Notes under the pieces: generated by a model
Database searches by the model: none
Seen by the model: only the letters and a program-made list of their open reading frames with translations
What the model was told of the DNA's origin: nothing
Translations under genes and position numbers: made by a program
Source: Amyelois transitella
Taxonomy: Eukaryota > Arthropoda > Insecta > Lepidoptera > Pyralidae
DNA length: 64,000 nucleotides
Direction of reading: 5' to 3'
NCBI RefSeq assembly: GCF_032362555.1
Contig: NC_083514.1
Span: 2,279,001 to 2,343,000 of the forward strand
In this document: positions 44,691-56,064 of the stretch, one piece after another
Numbering within the stretch: position 1 is the first letter of the stretch
How the letters are laid out: each line of letters starts with the position of its first letter

Positions 44691-45091
44691 AAAAAAAAAT
44701 TGCTTTGCCACCTATTTTTTTTTTCACACAAAATTGTTTCGTTTTCATATCATAAGTTGTTAATTTTTCCATGCAGACAACTTCTTACCTCTCACCTAAA
44801 CTTTCTCGATCATTGCAAAAAAATAGGGATAAAAATCGCCAATAAAACACCACCCAATTAAGACTTACTCAAAGACTTGTGAACTCAAAACGAGGCGCGT
44901 TGCACTTACAGAAAGGGGGGTGAGAGGGGGGTGAAAGGGGGGTGAAATGCATAAACAGGCTCGGTAAGGGCGAACAGAAAATTGGGGTGATAAAAGAGTG
45001 CCGGGTACCGCCATCTTGGCTTCGCGCTGTCGATATTCGCAATGACGATTTGATACGTGTGTGCATGCTCTTATATTTTATTTTTATTTTT

Positions 45092-45350
45092 ACATACATA
45101 CATATAATCACATCTATATCCCTTGCGGGGTAGACAGAGCTAACAGTCTTGTAAAGACTGATAGGCCACGTTCAGCTATTTGGCTTTAAGATAGAATTAA
45201 GATTCTAATAGTGATGGGTTGCTAGCCCATCGCCTAAACGAAGAATTTCAAGTTTATAAGCCTACCCCTTAGTCGCCTTTTACGACATCCATGGGATAGT
45301 GATGGAGTGGTCCTATTCTTTTTTTTTATTGGTACTGGAAACCACACGGA
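45092..45350 (-). repeat. SINE-T copy, full length
   Basis: (TACA)n, AATCACATCTATATCCCTTG to GGAAACCACACGGAGC. Confidence 0.9.
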
Positions 45351-45374
45351 GCTACAAACTCTTTAACACATAAA

Positions 45375-45540
45375 TACATACATATGTACACGTCTATATC
45401 CCTTGCGGGGTGGACAGAGTCAACAGTCTTGAAAAGACTGAATGGCCACGTTCAGCTATTTAGCTTTATGATAGAATTGAGACTCAAATAGTGACAGGTT
45501 GCTAACCCATCGCCTAAAGAAGAATCCCAAGTTTACAAAA
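45375..45540 (-). repeat. SINE-T copy, 3' half, same orientation as the preceding copy
   Basis: ACATATGTACACGTCTATAT to AGAATCCCAAGTTTAC. Confidence 0.8.
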
Positions 45541-45820
45541 AAGTTTACAAACTCTATAAACAGTTTAATATAATGATAATAACCTAAGCGATGATAATGA
45601 TACCTAATAACCCAATGATAATAATAAGCGAGTGAAAACACAAAAAAGTTAATAATTCCAGTAATTAAGTCTATGGTCACACTATAATTAATGTTATGTT
45701 AAACAGGTAATTATTCAGCGAGTTGTAGGCGGAGTTAAGACTTTGTATTGGCGTGTTTCTACCGTGGCAGAGGACGAGGCGTGACTTCCTTATCATCATC
45801 AACCAGCCTGCATCATCAGT

Positions 45821-45891
45821 ATCGCTGTTTCACTTTTTATTAGGACGTGAAACGGAACGGTGATAGTTTTTCGCGCGATAAAAATTGCGTC
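45821..45891. repeat. Palindromic CGCGCGATAAA element, copy 3
   Basis: ATCGCTGTTTCACTTTTTAT, GTGAAACGGAACGGTGATAG and TTTTTCGCGCGATAAAAATT. Confidence 0.55.
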
Positions 45892-45964
45892 AAAAAATTG
45901 TTAAGCCCGTGGTGAGTTGCATAAGTCAGTTTCTGACCTCCACAACATCTGTAAAATAAGTAAA

Positions 45965-46212
45965 AAATAAATAAATATATACAGGACAAATTACACAGAT
46001 TGGGTTAGCCTCGAAGTAAGTTAGAGACTTGTGTTACGAGATACTAACTCAACGATACTTTATTTTATAATAAATACTTATATTGATAAACATCCAAGAC
46101 CCAGGCCAATCAGAAAAAATCTTTTCTCAACATGCCCTGGCCGGGATTCGAACCCGGGACCTCCGGTGTCACAGACGAGCGTACCTACTACCGCTGCGCC
46201 ACAGAGGCCGTC
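45965..46212 (-). repeat. Metulj-like SINE, full length
   Basis: ATAAATATATACAGGACAAA through GGGATTCGAACCCGGGACCT and CTGCGCCACAGAGGCCGTC. Confidence 0.9.
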
Positions 46213-46424
46213 GAAATCTTTAGGGAATTCTAATCCAGATTGGATCATGATTAAGTAGGTACAATTCTAGTGACATGAATTTGTCAAAATCAATTAGGTA
46301 AGTAGCCATTAAATTAAATTATTCCTTTTGTCAATAATTCCGGTTATATCATCTCCTCACCTCTCTTGAGAAGAACCATATGATGCTAATGTGGATCAGT
46401 CATTTTTTTACTCAAACCATCCAT

Positions 46425-46510
46425 CCATCCATCTGACCTTCGGAAACTTTGTAGGGGAACCTAACCCATGATTACACAATCAGTAGCCTGGATGCACAGG
46501 TTTCCTTGCG
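46425..46510 (-). repeat. SINE-G fragment
   Basis: ATCTGACCTTCGGAAACTTT, TAGGGGAACCTAACCCATG, CAGGTTTCC. Confidence 0.45.
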
Positions 46511-46522
46511 ATGTTGATCGTC

Positions 46523-46592
46523 ATACATACATACATAAAATCACGCCTCTTTCCCGGAGGGGTAGGCAGAGACTACCTCTTTCCACTACACG
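46523..46592 (-). repeat. RTE-like LINE 3' end fragment
   Basis: (TACA)n, AAATCACGCCTCTTTCCCGG, GGTAGGCAGAGACTACCTCT. Confidence 0.75.
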
Positions 46593-46639
46593 ATGTTGAT
46601 CGTAATCGGTTAAAAATAAACTAATTTGATAACTCATAC

Positions 46640-46715
46640 TTACATACATATGTACATAGATACATATAATCACGTCTTTATCCCTTGCGGGGTAGTCAGA
46701 GCAAACAGTTTCAGT
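46640..46715 (-). repeat. SINE-T tail fragment
   Basis: ATATAATCACGTCTTTATCC, CTTGCGGGGTAGTCAGAGCA. Confidence 0.65.
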
Positions 46716-46750
46716 TAGGTGACTCGAAAATACATTATTTACGCTTTTAC

Positions 46751-46912
46751 ATACATACATATATATAGTCACGTCTTTATCCCTTACGGGGTAGACAGAG
46801 CCAATAGTCCCGAAAAGACTGAATGGCCACGTTCAGCTGCTCGACTTAATGATGGAATTGAGATCCAAATAGTGACAGGTTGCTAGCCCATCGCCTAAAA
46901 AAGGATATTACG
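46751..46912 (-). repeat. SINE-T 3' half
   Basis: ATATAGTCACGTCTTTATCC to GCTAGCCCATCGCCTAAAAA. Confidence 0.8.
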
Positions 46913-47474
46913 CTTTTATTTATAATTATTTTCAAACGTACAAAGCTGGGGACATATTAGGCATTTTATAACTAGGTATACTGAGTATGGATTAATTATT
47001 CAGTTAGTACGTAGGCGGCGTCTACAGTTAAACAATTCGTATTGGCGGGCGCATTCCGAGGCCGATGTGAAGGCGTTACTATGAAAATTAATAATTTTCT
47101 AATAAAAACTAAGTATACGATTTGTTCATTTCCTGATTGTATTGTAGGTAGTATTTCCCGAACTATGAATAAGTTATGTTTCTTAGAGGGGACACGTTTA
47201 AAAGTAATAATCTTGTTTTTTTTTTTTTTAAAAAAACTACTATACCTTATCTGTTCGCCGCTTAAAAACACTATTTTTTTACGAAATTGGGAATAAGACT
47301 TTAAAAATTATCTTTTCTATAATCAAATTTAACGCCCCACGGACTTAAAAAAAATATTGACAGATAATATACATATTTAATATATCGAATCCCGGCTAGG
47401 GCATTATACTATTGGCTCTATCTACCTCGTAATGACAACACGTGGCGAGGCGGTATGGGCCACCGGCTGAACGG

Positions 47475-47625
47475 CAAAGATCTTTTGATTCTTCTTTTTA
47501 GCAATCTGTCACTATTTGATATCTCAATTCCATCATTTAGCCATACAGCTGAACGTGGCCCTTCAGTCTATTCAAGACTGTTGGCTCTGTCTACACCTTA
47601 GAAGATATAGACGTGACTGTATGAA
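47475..47625 (+). repeat. SINE-T 3' part, diverged
   Basis: TTTGATTCTTCTTTTTAGCA to GAAGATATAGACGTGACTGT. Confidence 0.7.
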
Positions 47626-48479
47626 TATTTATTAAATGACCATTTAAAAAGTCACCCAGTAAAGTACATAAGTAACATCAGTGTACTCCATCATCCCACT
47701 AAAAGTAAGTACATGACTCAAAAAACGTATCCCCAACAAAAAATGTGAGGGTATGACCCTCTCCCTCCCAATCGTAAATAAACACATAAAGATATATTAA
47801 AGCATTGTGATTAGGACCCCGGGAGCGATAGAAAAAAAGTTAGGGTACGGGCCCACCCTCACTCGATCACCCCACATTTTAATTTGCTATCGGTACATGC
47901 CATCAATTGTGGGGTCTTTGATTTTTTATATTATTATTGCGGGCTATATATCATTAAATCTTTATGTATGAATGAGGGCGTTGATTGATTGAAATATTAT
48001 AATAAAAAAAATAATAATATTTCGTGTATAATTCTGGTAAATATATATTATTATTAAAAAATCCACTCTTATTAATATGAGAAAGAAAAGAAATTGATGA
48101 CTTAATTTAATTTCAATTTCCCAAAAAAAAAAGAAATAAAACCAATTTTTTAAATATGCATAATTTATGTTCTTTTTTTCTTATTTAGTACACAAAAGAA
48201 CCATATCTTTTATATAAAAAAATAATTACATTTACAAACATACATATAAGTACAAAAGTTATAACTTAACGGATGATTTGTATACATATGTTTACCTTAG
48301 GCATATTTTTAAATATAATATTAATTAAAGATGAAGATTTAACTGGGGGAGACACATCTATAAGAATAATGCAATATATAGGTACGGTCGCGTTCATAAT
48401 TGCAGTCATAGTTCGCAAAACTTTATAGCTTGCAGTCACCACTGTCACTCACACATTCACACAAATAACACAATAAACA
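47626..48479. other. Non-repetitive AT-rich stretch
   Basis: No gene. Blocks such as GGACCCCGGGAGCGATAG, CACCCTCACTCGATCACC and GCTATCGGTACATGCC (47810-47920) are more complex than their surroundings and may be conserved non-coding DNA. This cannot be tested without another genome. Confidence 0.35.
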
Positions 48480-49140
48480 ACAAGCGGTTAAGCGTTGGGT
48501 AACGCGCCATCAAGAAGAGGGTAGTGTAAAAAGTCGACCGCTCAGCGACCGTCGTCCGCTAATCAACACAGCGACACGCCACACAGCGGAGATCCATGGT
48601 GCAACAGTACGAAAATAATGGCTTCATACCGACCAGAACATTTGCGGAACAGTTCGACACATCAGTGGTTACTGTTCGTCGAGTTTGCACCGTGAGGGAC
48701 TATTCCACAGACAGCCAGCAAGAAAGCCGTATTTATCCGAAATAAATAAGCAAAAACATTTAGAATTTGCTCGGCAGTATTTGGATTTTGACTGGAACAC
48801 GGCGATATTTACGGACAAAAAGTTCGTTTACGTCATCGCAACACGGTAGGCTTCATTTATGGCGAAGAAATGCAACTCGGTATGAAGAAAAAATATTGTG
48901 CCAAATATGGAGTCTGGACGCATATCTGTAAATATGTGGGGCTGGATGAGTGCTGCTGGACCTGGGGAACTGGTGTAGATAGCAGGACGCGGTACAGCTG
49001 CTCATTATGTGCAAGTGCTGGAAGAAACCATGTTACCAACTGTGCGGTGTATTTATCCGATTGATGATATGCAATATCATTTGTGCAAGACAACTACCCT
49101 GTGTATCGAGTCCATATAGTGCGTGAAAGGTTCTGCCAGT
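48480..49140 (+). pseudogene. Tc1/mariner transposase pseudogene
   Basis: In shifting frames the + strand reads AVKRWVTRHQEEGSVKSRP (helix-turn-helix/GRPR-like end), then KQKHLEFARQYLDFDWNTAI and FTDKKF (first catalytic Asp, normally DE), SVNMWGWMSAAGPGEL, and VQVLEETMLPTVRCIYPIDD. These follow the order of a Tc1-like transposase. Several stops and frameshifts break it, and the DN.P.H motif is degraded (CKTTTLC). Terminal inverted repeats were not identified. Inactive. Confidence 0.75.
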
Positions 49141-49499
49141 TTATATTAAAACTACTACTTAGATAGTATTTTAAGGACAGCTTCAATATCTTTTCTTTAT
49201 GAAAACGAATAATTAAGCTGTAACCTTAATAACAGGAGATAGGTAAATTAGTGTAATATGCTGTATGTATACCTTTATATAATCATCAATATGTAAACAA
49301 AACTATAGGTAAACTGTTTCAATAAAATTTACTAATTTTAATTATTGAGTGTTTTATTTTGCTCCCTCTTGTTTAATATTTCTTGCTTATTTCCGTGTTT
49401 GAAGACACGGGTATCGTAATTCTTAGATATCAGTTAGTTAGTTAGTCAGTCAGTTACTTAGTTCAAATGGCACCTTGAAACATTAAAAATTGACAGTAA

Positions 49500-50119
49500 C
49501 AATATATTTTTTTTTAATAGACAGAAATTCCTTGAATAACTTCGGAATCCGCTAGTAACTAGAACAAGCGAGTGTGAGCAAGCGAGATTATCTAATATAT
49601 ATCTTAGATCTCACTTGCACAAACGAAGTAATAAAATTGCTACCCAATAACTTTCAAAGGAACCACTACCTATGTTAGGGTCGTGTGCAGACAAACTTTC
49701 AACTTTATTGAAATGACATAAGTCTGGCAGTCGCAGGCTTCCCTCTATAGGCAAATCTTATGCAAATAATGAGAGACGACGATATCTCGATCGACAATTA
49801 TCGGGCCCAGTTCGGACATCGTTGATTACCCTCTCTTTCTGTTTTGTTATGTTATATGTCATAGAATAATAAACTGTTTTACTTAGTAATCATTGGTATT
49901 AAAGACCGTATTCATTTGAAGGAATATTTATTCTTTTTAAATATGCATGTGTGTGTGTATCTAGTGGAACCACAGTGCACGCTATTTTAACCCGTAAGAA
50001 TTTTAAAACTATGACTGCAGATATGAACGCGATCGTACTTTGTCATATATAATTGATATAACACTCATTATTGCATATAAAGTTATAACAATAAATTTAT
50101 CTTAAAGAAGGTAATGTAT
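49500..50119. other. Non-coding block with an octamer motif
   Basis: 49740-49860 is non-repetitive and motif-dense (ATGCAAATAAT at 49760, GACGATATCTCGATCG, GACATCGTTGATTACC). It resembles an enhancer. No ORF. Confidence 0.3.
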
Positions 50120-50236
50120 CATCATATATCTATCATTAAGCGAAATAGCTGAACGTGGCCATTCAGTCTTTTCAAGACTCAAGGCTCTGTCTACCCCGCA
50201 AGGGATATAGACGTGACCATATGTATGTATGTATGT
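50120..50236 (+). repeat. SINE-T 3' part
   Basis: ATCTATCATTAAGCGAAATA to GACGTGACCATATGTATGTA. Confidence 0.8.
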
Positions 50237-50301
50237 AGGTAGGTAATGTACCTACTTATCTAGAAACATATAATTACGGCTATGTATTATTATATCCCTT
50301 G

Positions 50302-50376
50302 CCGTGTGGTTCCCGGCGCCAAATAAATAAGAATAGGACCACTCCATCTCTTCCCCATGGATGTTGTTAAAGGCGA
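50302..50376 (+). repeat. SINE-T head fragment
   Basis: GCCGTGTGGTTCCCGGCGCC to CATGGATGTTGTTAAAGGCG. Together with the previous entry the head and tail parts are in reversed order. Confidence 0.8.
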
Positions 50377-50913
50377 CTTAACAATTTTCTACCATCTACC
50401 TAACAAATTAAACTTTTAAAAACACCGCACTTTTTATAGATTAAATAGATTTTATGAAATTAAAGGGATAAACGGTATTTATCCCTAAATTCTCACCAAG
50501 GCATAAAATCTATTATATAATGAAACACAAAAAAAAAACAGATCTCATCAAAGCATACTCCGGCACAAAAGGCACTAACCAAAAAAGAAAAAAAAAATTA
50601 AAAAAGTAAAACTCGTCGTGAAAAAAAATCGGGGTACTGAGAAATCTAACCCAATTACAAACCAGTTCCATTGAGACCGTCAGGAAACAAAAACAGGCAA
50701 AACGGGAAAGGACCAGTCTGTACTGTAATTGTGAACTTGCCCCAGGAATTAATCGTAGGAATCAGCTAACAACGGGCCGTGTGATTCGCGGCTTTAGACA
50801 AGGACCACTCCATCTATTTCCCAGAGAATAAGCGACCAACGTTCGTCAAGCACATTTCTAAATACCGGAATTAACTTTAACAATCTTGATAGGTCTTTTG
50901 TTGAAATATTATA

Positions 50914-50952
50914 ATGACGTCTATATCCCTTACGAGGCAGACAGAGCATTTA
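50914..50952 (-). repeat. SINE-T tail fragment
   Basis: GACGTCTATATCCCTTACGA, GGCAGACAGAGC. Confidence 0.5.
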
Positions 50953-51104
50953 TGTATGTATTTATGAATTACTTTTGCTTATAACCGCACTTTATTTAAG
51001 TAATGTAATTTTTTTTCTTTTAATTACAGTACTTACTAAAGAAATTGGACTGTACCTACTGCGTATGGAATAACTTTTTATATGTGACTAGCGATCGGCC
51101 CCGG

Positions 51105-51268
51105 TTTCGCATATGAAAGGCGACCAAGGAAAAAGCTTCTAAACTTGGGATTCTTCTTTTAGGCAATGGGCTGTCACTATTTGAATCTCAATTCCTAACG
51201 TGGCCTATCAGACTTTTTAAATTATTGTCGGCTATGTCTACCCTTCGAGGGATATAGACGTGACTAAA
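51105..51268 (+). repeat. SINE-T copy, head missing, internally deleted
   Basis: GAAAGGCGACCAAGGAAAAA to GGGATATAGACGTGACTAAA. Confidence 0.75.
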
Positions 51269-51299
51269 GTCGTGTTATATAACCAAGTTTAAAACTCAT

Positions 51300-52025
51300 A
51301 CAATAATCTTAATGACATCATAATCACACCTCTTTAAAAACGCTAATGAAACTTCATCTATAGCTCCGCCTTACCCCATTAACAAATAAAAGAGACATGT
51401 TTTATACATATATCTTAAAAAAAAAACTCAACAATAACACCGATTATCCAATAAAATTGGCTCGTGCCCATTGTGTACCAAAATCAATCAATATCAATCA
51501 AACATAATGTACCCGTGCACTATATTGATCTATTATTAAACGCACTAACACCTTTTTATAAAATCTACCCCACAGAAGAAAAAAAAATGTACAAATCAAT
51601 TTCCGTCGTAATGAAAGGGAATAAGTTCGAAATTTAAATTTTCGAGCCGTAACCGTCGTAAGTTTTTTGCTAAAGTTATTTTTGCATTGTGCTTGATCCT
51701 ATGTGTGAACCGAATTTTAATTGTGGGACATTTTTTTTTCTTTGGGCAGGTTTTTTTGTGTTCATAACCACTTAACTCCCTTACAGTAGATGTATTTTGA
51801 ATGAATGTTTGTGATATAGACGTTTTTTAGGATTAACCTTTTTTATTATTTTTTGTTGCTTATAAATACGTGTGACTAGCTTTTTGTGCGATATAAAATG
51901 TAAATTATGAGAAATATGTTTTTTACTTTTATAAGATTGTAGAATATTGATGTAAATTATATAAAGAGTTTATTTAAAACTGCATTGTTATGTAATTTAG
52001 AAATAATGCATAGAATGAGAGCAAA
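51300..52025. other. Non-coding stretch
   Basis: Contains a cluster of ATCAATCAAT/ATCAATCAAACAT homeodomain-like sites near 51482-51510. No gene or repeat seen. Confidence 0.3.
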
Positions 52026-52029
52026 ATAT

Positions 52030-52112
52030 CCCGGCTCGTAACACAACTCTCGAACTTACTACAAGGCTAACTCAATCTGTGTACTTTGTCCCGTATTTAT
52101 TTATTTTTTTAA
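52030..52112 (+). repeat. Metulj-like SINE tail
   Basis: GGCTCGTAACACAACTCTCG, GCTAACTCAATCTGTGTACT, TTGTCCCGTATTTATTTATT. Confidence 0.75.
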
Positions 52113-52144
52113 TATTATGATCCTTATTAAAGTTAAATGATAAT

Positions 52145-52335
52145 AAGATAAGAAGAAAATGCTGCAGTGCATTTTGTTGCCGCTTCTTCTACACTGACAC
52201 TTTGGAGACGGTAGTAAACTAAGTTTAAAGTAATTTATTTGACGTCAACCAATTTTGTGAATCTAAAAGATATGACAATTATTAAGTGATGTTGAAATGT
52301 CCCATAATAATGAATAAAAGTTTTGAATATGAATT
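52145..52335 (+). repeat. TGCAG-LINE 3' end
   Basis: GAAAATGCTGCAGTGCATTT, CACTTTGGAGACGGTAGTAA, TTATTTGACGTCAACCAATT, ATAATGAATAAAAGTTTTG. The best-preserved 3' end of the family here. Confidence 0.7.
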
Positions 52336-52339
52336 TAAA

Positions 52340-53300
52340 AATAAGAAAACCAAAAAACATGCATAATGGTAGAAAAAAAACTCCTCTCTAACATTATTAA
52401 AAACTTAAATTCAAACATCTTCTACCATCAAATCGGGAAAAGTAAAGATGTCGACTAAGTACATAGGTATATCAATTCATTTAGTCAGGTAAATTTGTTT
52501 GCACTTCGCAATTATTAATTTCCAATTCTAAATTCAATTTAAAATCAATTTTTACGTTAATATCGCATTATTTCAATGCACGGGAAACCGGGGTGGGATT
52601 GCAATAATAATATAAAGTTGAAATCCCGAAAATTATATATTTACTTGTAATCCCCTCGCGCGGCTCGTGGACACGACGAAACGTGTTCCCTAATTAATTT
52701 TCCAAGGAAAAATTGAATTTAGGGGTGGAATTTTTTGACGAAACTTAAATAAAAATGCAGATAGGTGGAAATGAAGGGCCGCCCTCCCTTTGAAGTTCAG
52801 CTGGGGTACATACTTAGTAAAAATAAGTCGCTCCCCTTAAATAAGATATTGGAGAAAATTGAAATTGTTCAGGCGTATTTTTGTGCAAGGGTGTACAATT
52901 TCGAAGACCGCCGGCCATGTTAGTTATTTAAAGAAATCTAAATATGTATATAAAGTATATAAAAATCTGATAGATAAATATTTTTACATATCAAGGCTGC
53001 CCATTGTACCGAACGTACAATTTTTTATTAATTTATCAATTTTATTAATTTATTTAATGGCGCACAATACAGTTTTACAACATAAAATGTCTTAATACAT
53101 ATAGCAAAGGTACGTGTCTGATTGAAAAACAACAAATTAGTGCGCACAGTATTTTTAACATTAGTGACAAGTAAATTAGGTGCATTGAATACAATTTACT
53201 TAAGAGGCAAAAACCAGGTGGGTATAAATAATGTCACCTAAGTATATCTTCAATTTTACAAATTCTTTGCATTTTGTACAATAAAATATATATAAATAAA
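52340..53300. other. Non-coding stretch, possible conserved block
   Basis: 52570-52810 has CACGGGAAACCGGGGTGGGA, TCGCGCGGCTCGTGGACACG and TAATTAATTTTCCAAGG in low-repeat DNA. Short open frames near 52860 lack coding support. Confidence 0.3.
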
Positions 53301-53301
53301 G

Positions 53302-53557
53302 TGCCGTGTGATTTTCGGCACTTTTGGATAATACTACTTCATCTCCATTCCCATGGATGTCGTACAAGGCGACTATGGGTTGGCTAATAAACTTGGGATG
53401 CTTCTTTTAGGCGATGGGCTTGTAACCTGTCACTATTTAAATATCAATTCCATTAGTAAGCCATAAAGCTGAACGTGTTCTTTAAGTCTTTTCAAGACTG
53501 TTTGTTGGCTTTGTCTACCCCATAAGGAATAAAGACGTGATCAGACGTATGTATGTT
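53302..53557 (+). repeat. SINE-T copy, full length
   Basis: GTGCCGTGTGATTTTCGGCA to AAAGACGTGATCAGACGTAT. Confidence 0.85.
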
Positions 53558-53954
53558 TTTATAAATAAATTAATCTCGTATCACGATGCACACATACTCG
53601 TATGTATATACTTCGAAATTACTCGTATTTAACAAAGTTTGTCATGTAAGTATCAGTAATTGTTTATTCTGGGCCTAAATTTTTATAAGGAAATGATTTT
53701 GAATGTAATGCTGAGGAACCAATGAATATTTGTTATGAAAAAAAGAATTAAGTATTAAAAAATCGCTTCACACCAACGCGCCTTGAAATGTTTTGATAGT
53801 GACAGTACCTACCTACCTACATAAATGGTAATTTCTGTTGTAGTTGTCTGTGTCTGTCAGTTACACTTTAACACATGAACTTTTTATTTAAGTGTTGATA
53901 ATTTATTGACTTAATTACTTAATAAAACAATATTTCTTTAATAAGTTGAGAGCG

Positions 53955-54225
53955 TCGATGGTCGAATTGGTAAGTTGTCCGGTTGAAATGCATGATGCGC
54001 AGAAAGGCACAGGTTCGAATCCCAACTCGGCCATTACCAATGACTACGAGTATTTACGAAGTTATGTACAGTTTAGGGTTAGGTTCTCCTGCAAAGGTTG
54101 CGGAGGTCAGATGTGAGTCTTGGAAAAACCTGACTTACCCAATCTATTCATAGTCATTCCCCAGGCTCCTCTCCAGAGTGGTGAGGATGCAACTGAGACT
54201 TAAGTCAGGAGGAAGAAGATTTCTT
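53955..54225 (+). repeat. SINE-G, full length with tRNA-derived head
   Basis: GCGTCGATGGTCGAATTGGT (A-box region) and GCACAGGTTCGAATCCCAAC (B box) about 45 nt apart form a tRNA-like head. The body TCCTGCAAAGGTTGCGGAGG and AACCTGACTTACCCAATC follows. The 3' end GTCAGGAGGAAGAAGA adjoins a poly-T run at 54221-54246. Confidence 0.75.
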
Positions 54226-54794
54226 TTTTTTTTTTTTTTTTTTTTTCTCTTTATTTGTTTACAAACAGTTTTACATTATATTTATCATGTACAGTTTACA
54301 TCTATAACACGTATGTGTAAATGCAAAACCAATAACGTAAACACAGATTACTGTATTATCTAACATTGAGTGTGCTGCAAATACATAACAAAACTGTTGT
54401 CACAATGTAATAATACTTGGTATAATAAAAATTTTAATAGAGTGATGAAAAAGGGTATCTACTAAAAAAAATATGACAGTATCTAAACACGTATCAGTAT
54501 TATTGGTGTTGACGGCTACTTAAGGATACCCCGTAAGGTAGTCCGTGGTTTAAATGATGTAAGAAGTAGGTAAAAGTCAGAAAGATTTTTATAGATTCAC
54601 GACCTACGACGATAATCACGGTTACCGACGAACTCATCACAGCGACACCAGGATCAATACAAAAATCATGCATATAATAAAATGGTAACTGACACTGACA
54701 CTACAACATAATGATTAAAATCAGAAACTCCAGGAACTTGGCCACTTCCTCCAACATCATCTACCCACCGACATTCCAACAAAAACCTAATCAC

Positions 54795-54996
54795 TAAACA
54801 TAACATACATACCATCATGTCCACATCCTCAAGGGGGGTAGACAGAGCCAACAGTCCCACAAAGATCGATAGGCCATATTCAATAGCTGTGCTAAATGAT
54901 TTAATCGAAAATCAAGAAGTGACAGATTGCCAGCCCGACGCCCAAAGCGATTAATCCAAGTTTACAAGCCCATCCATCAGTCGTCTTTTACGATAT
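54795..54996 (-). repeat. SINE-T copy, diverged
   Basis: AAGGGGGGTAGACAGAGCCA to CAGTCGTCTTTTACGATAT. Confidence 0.7.
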
Positions 54997-55149
54997 TGTA
55001 TAAACATATTATTAATTATTAAAGTCAAGTATTTATATATCGTCTCAGAACACAATACACGACATAGATAAATAAAGTCAAGTGGGTAGTTGAGAAACGA
55101 TATCACTAACTTTCTGAGCGTAAAATATTTCTACTTCACTACGTATTAC

Positions 55150-55392
55150 TAAACTAGCTGTGCCCGCGACTTCGTCCGCGTGGAATAGTTATTTTGGGCA
55201 TCATTGAAGCCCTCAAGGATGAATAACTTTCCCCGTTCCTTTTCACATATTCCGTTATTGCTCCTTATAGCTTAAGTCTTCCTCGATAAATGGTCTATTC
55301 AACGCAAAATTAAATTTTCAACGAATTTTTCAGTAGTTCCTGAGATGAGCGCATTCAAACAAACAAACTCTTCAGCTTTATAATATTATGGA
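55150..55392 (-). repeat. CGC-repeat, full length
   Basis: ACTAGCTGTGCCCGCGACTT, TCATTGAAGCCCTCAAGGAT, TTCCTCGATAAATGGTC, AAACTCTTCAGCTTTATAAT. Confidence 0.85.
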
Positions 55393-55662
55393 TGTTATCA
55401 GGTAATTTAATAAGTTCTTATATATTTTAGGTTAACAGTGGCCCATTGTTTGATTTCCATAATTGCAATGGCAGATTGGAAAAGAAAATGCTCTTTTTTG
55501 GGGTGGCCGAATGTTTAGCCAAATAATTTTCGACTTAAATTCAGCTGGGAGCGTTTGCAAAAAAATCATTATATATATATATATATTTTTTTTTTTAAAT
55601 TTTAATATGAAGGTAATTTACCTTAATTTTTTGAAGATCTGTCCGGGATAGTATCTGCATAG

Positions 55663-55775
55663 AATCACGTCTCTTTATCGAAGGGGTTGACAAAGACTAC
55701 ATATTTTCATTTGCTACGATCCCTGTATAGTAAGTACTTTATTCGCTTTCCACATTCATTGCGCCTTCATGATGG
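55663..55775 (-). repeat. RTE-like LINE 3' end
   Basis: AATCACGTCTCTTTATCGAA, TTGCTACGATCCCTGTATAG, TTTCCACATTCATTGCGCC. The resident LINE begins immediately beyond it. Confidence 0.55.
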
Positions 55776-55784
55776 CTTGTTGAT

Positions 55785-55810
55785 TTTATTTATTTATTTA
55801 TTTATTTACT
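55785..55810 (-). repeat. (AAAT)n tail of the LINE
   Basis: Six TTTA units on the + strand mark the 3' end of the - strand element. Confidence 0.85.
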
Positions 55811-56064
55811 AATTTATGTACACAGAAAACATCGAGACTGATAAACACAAGAAACAAAATTACAAAGGTTCTGCTTATTTCAAAAGAAATCTCTTCCAGC
55901 AGACCCGAGACAGGAGATGTGATGGAAAGGGTGACAGGCGTGTACTCCACTCACACAACTAATAATAGACATACATAAACAAATACATAAATAAAATATA
56001 ATAAAATAAATATATAAATACAAAAAAAATAAACTTACATAAAGTAAATACAATATATACCAAA

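Noticed and set aside
44869-45133. Overlapping + and - strand frames near a GGGGGGTGAGAGG stretch
   Set aside because: Caused by G-rich low complexity and a SINE-T tail; no domain or splice evidence.
48870-49093. Overlapping short ORFs on both strands
   Set aside because: The + strand region is explained as frames of the Tc1/mariner pseudogene, and the - strand ORF is its shadow.
54178-54363. Open frame beginning in SINE-G and crossing poly-T
   Set aside because: Low-complexity Phe run and repeat-derived start; no coding support.
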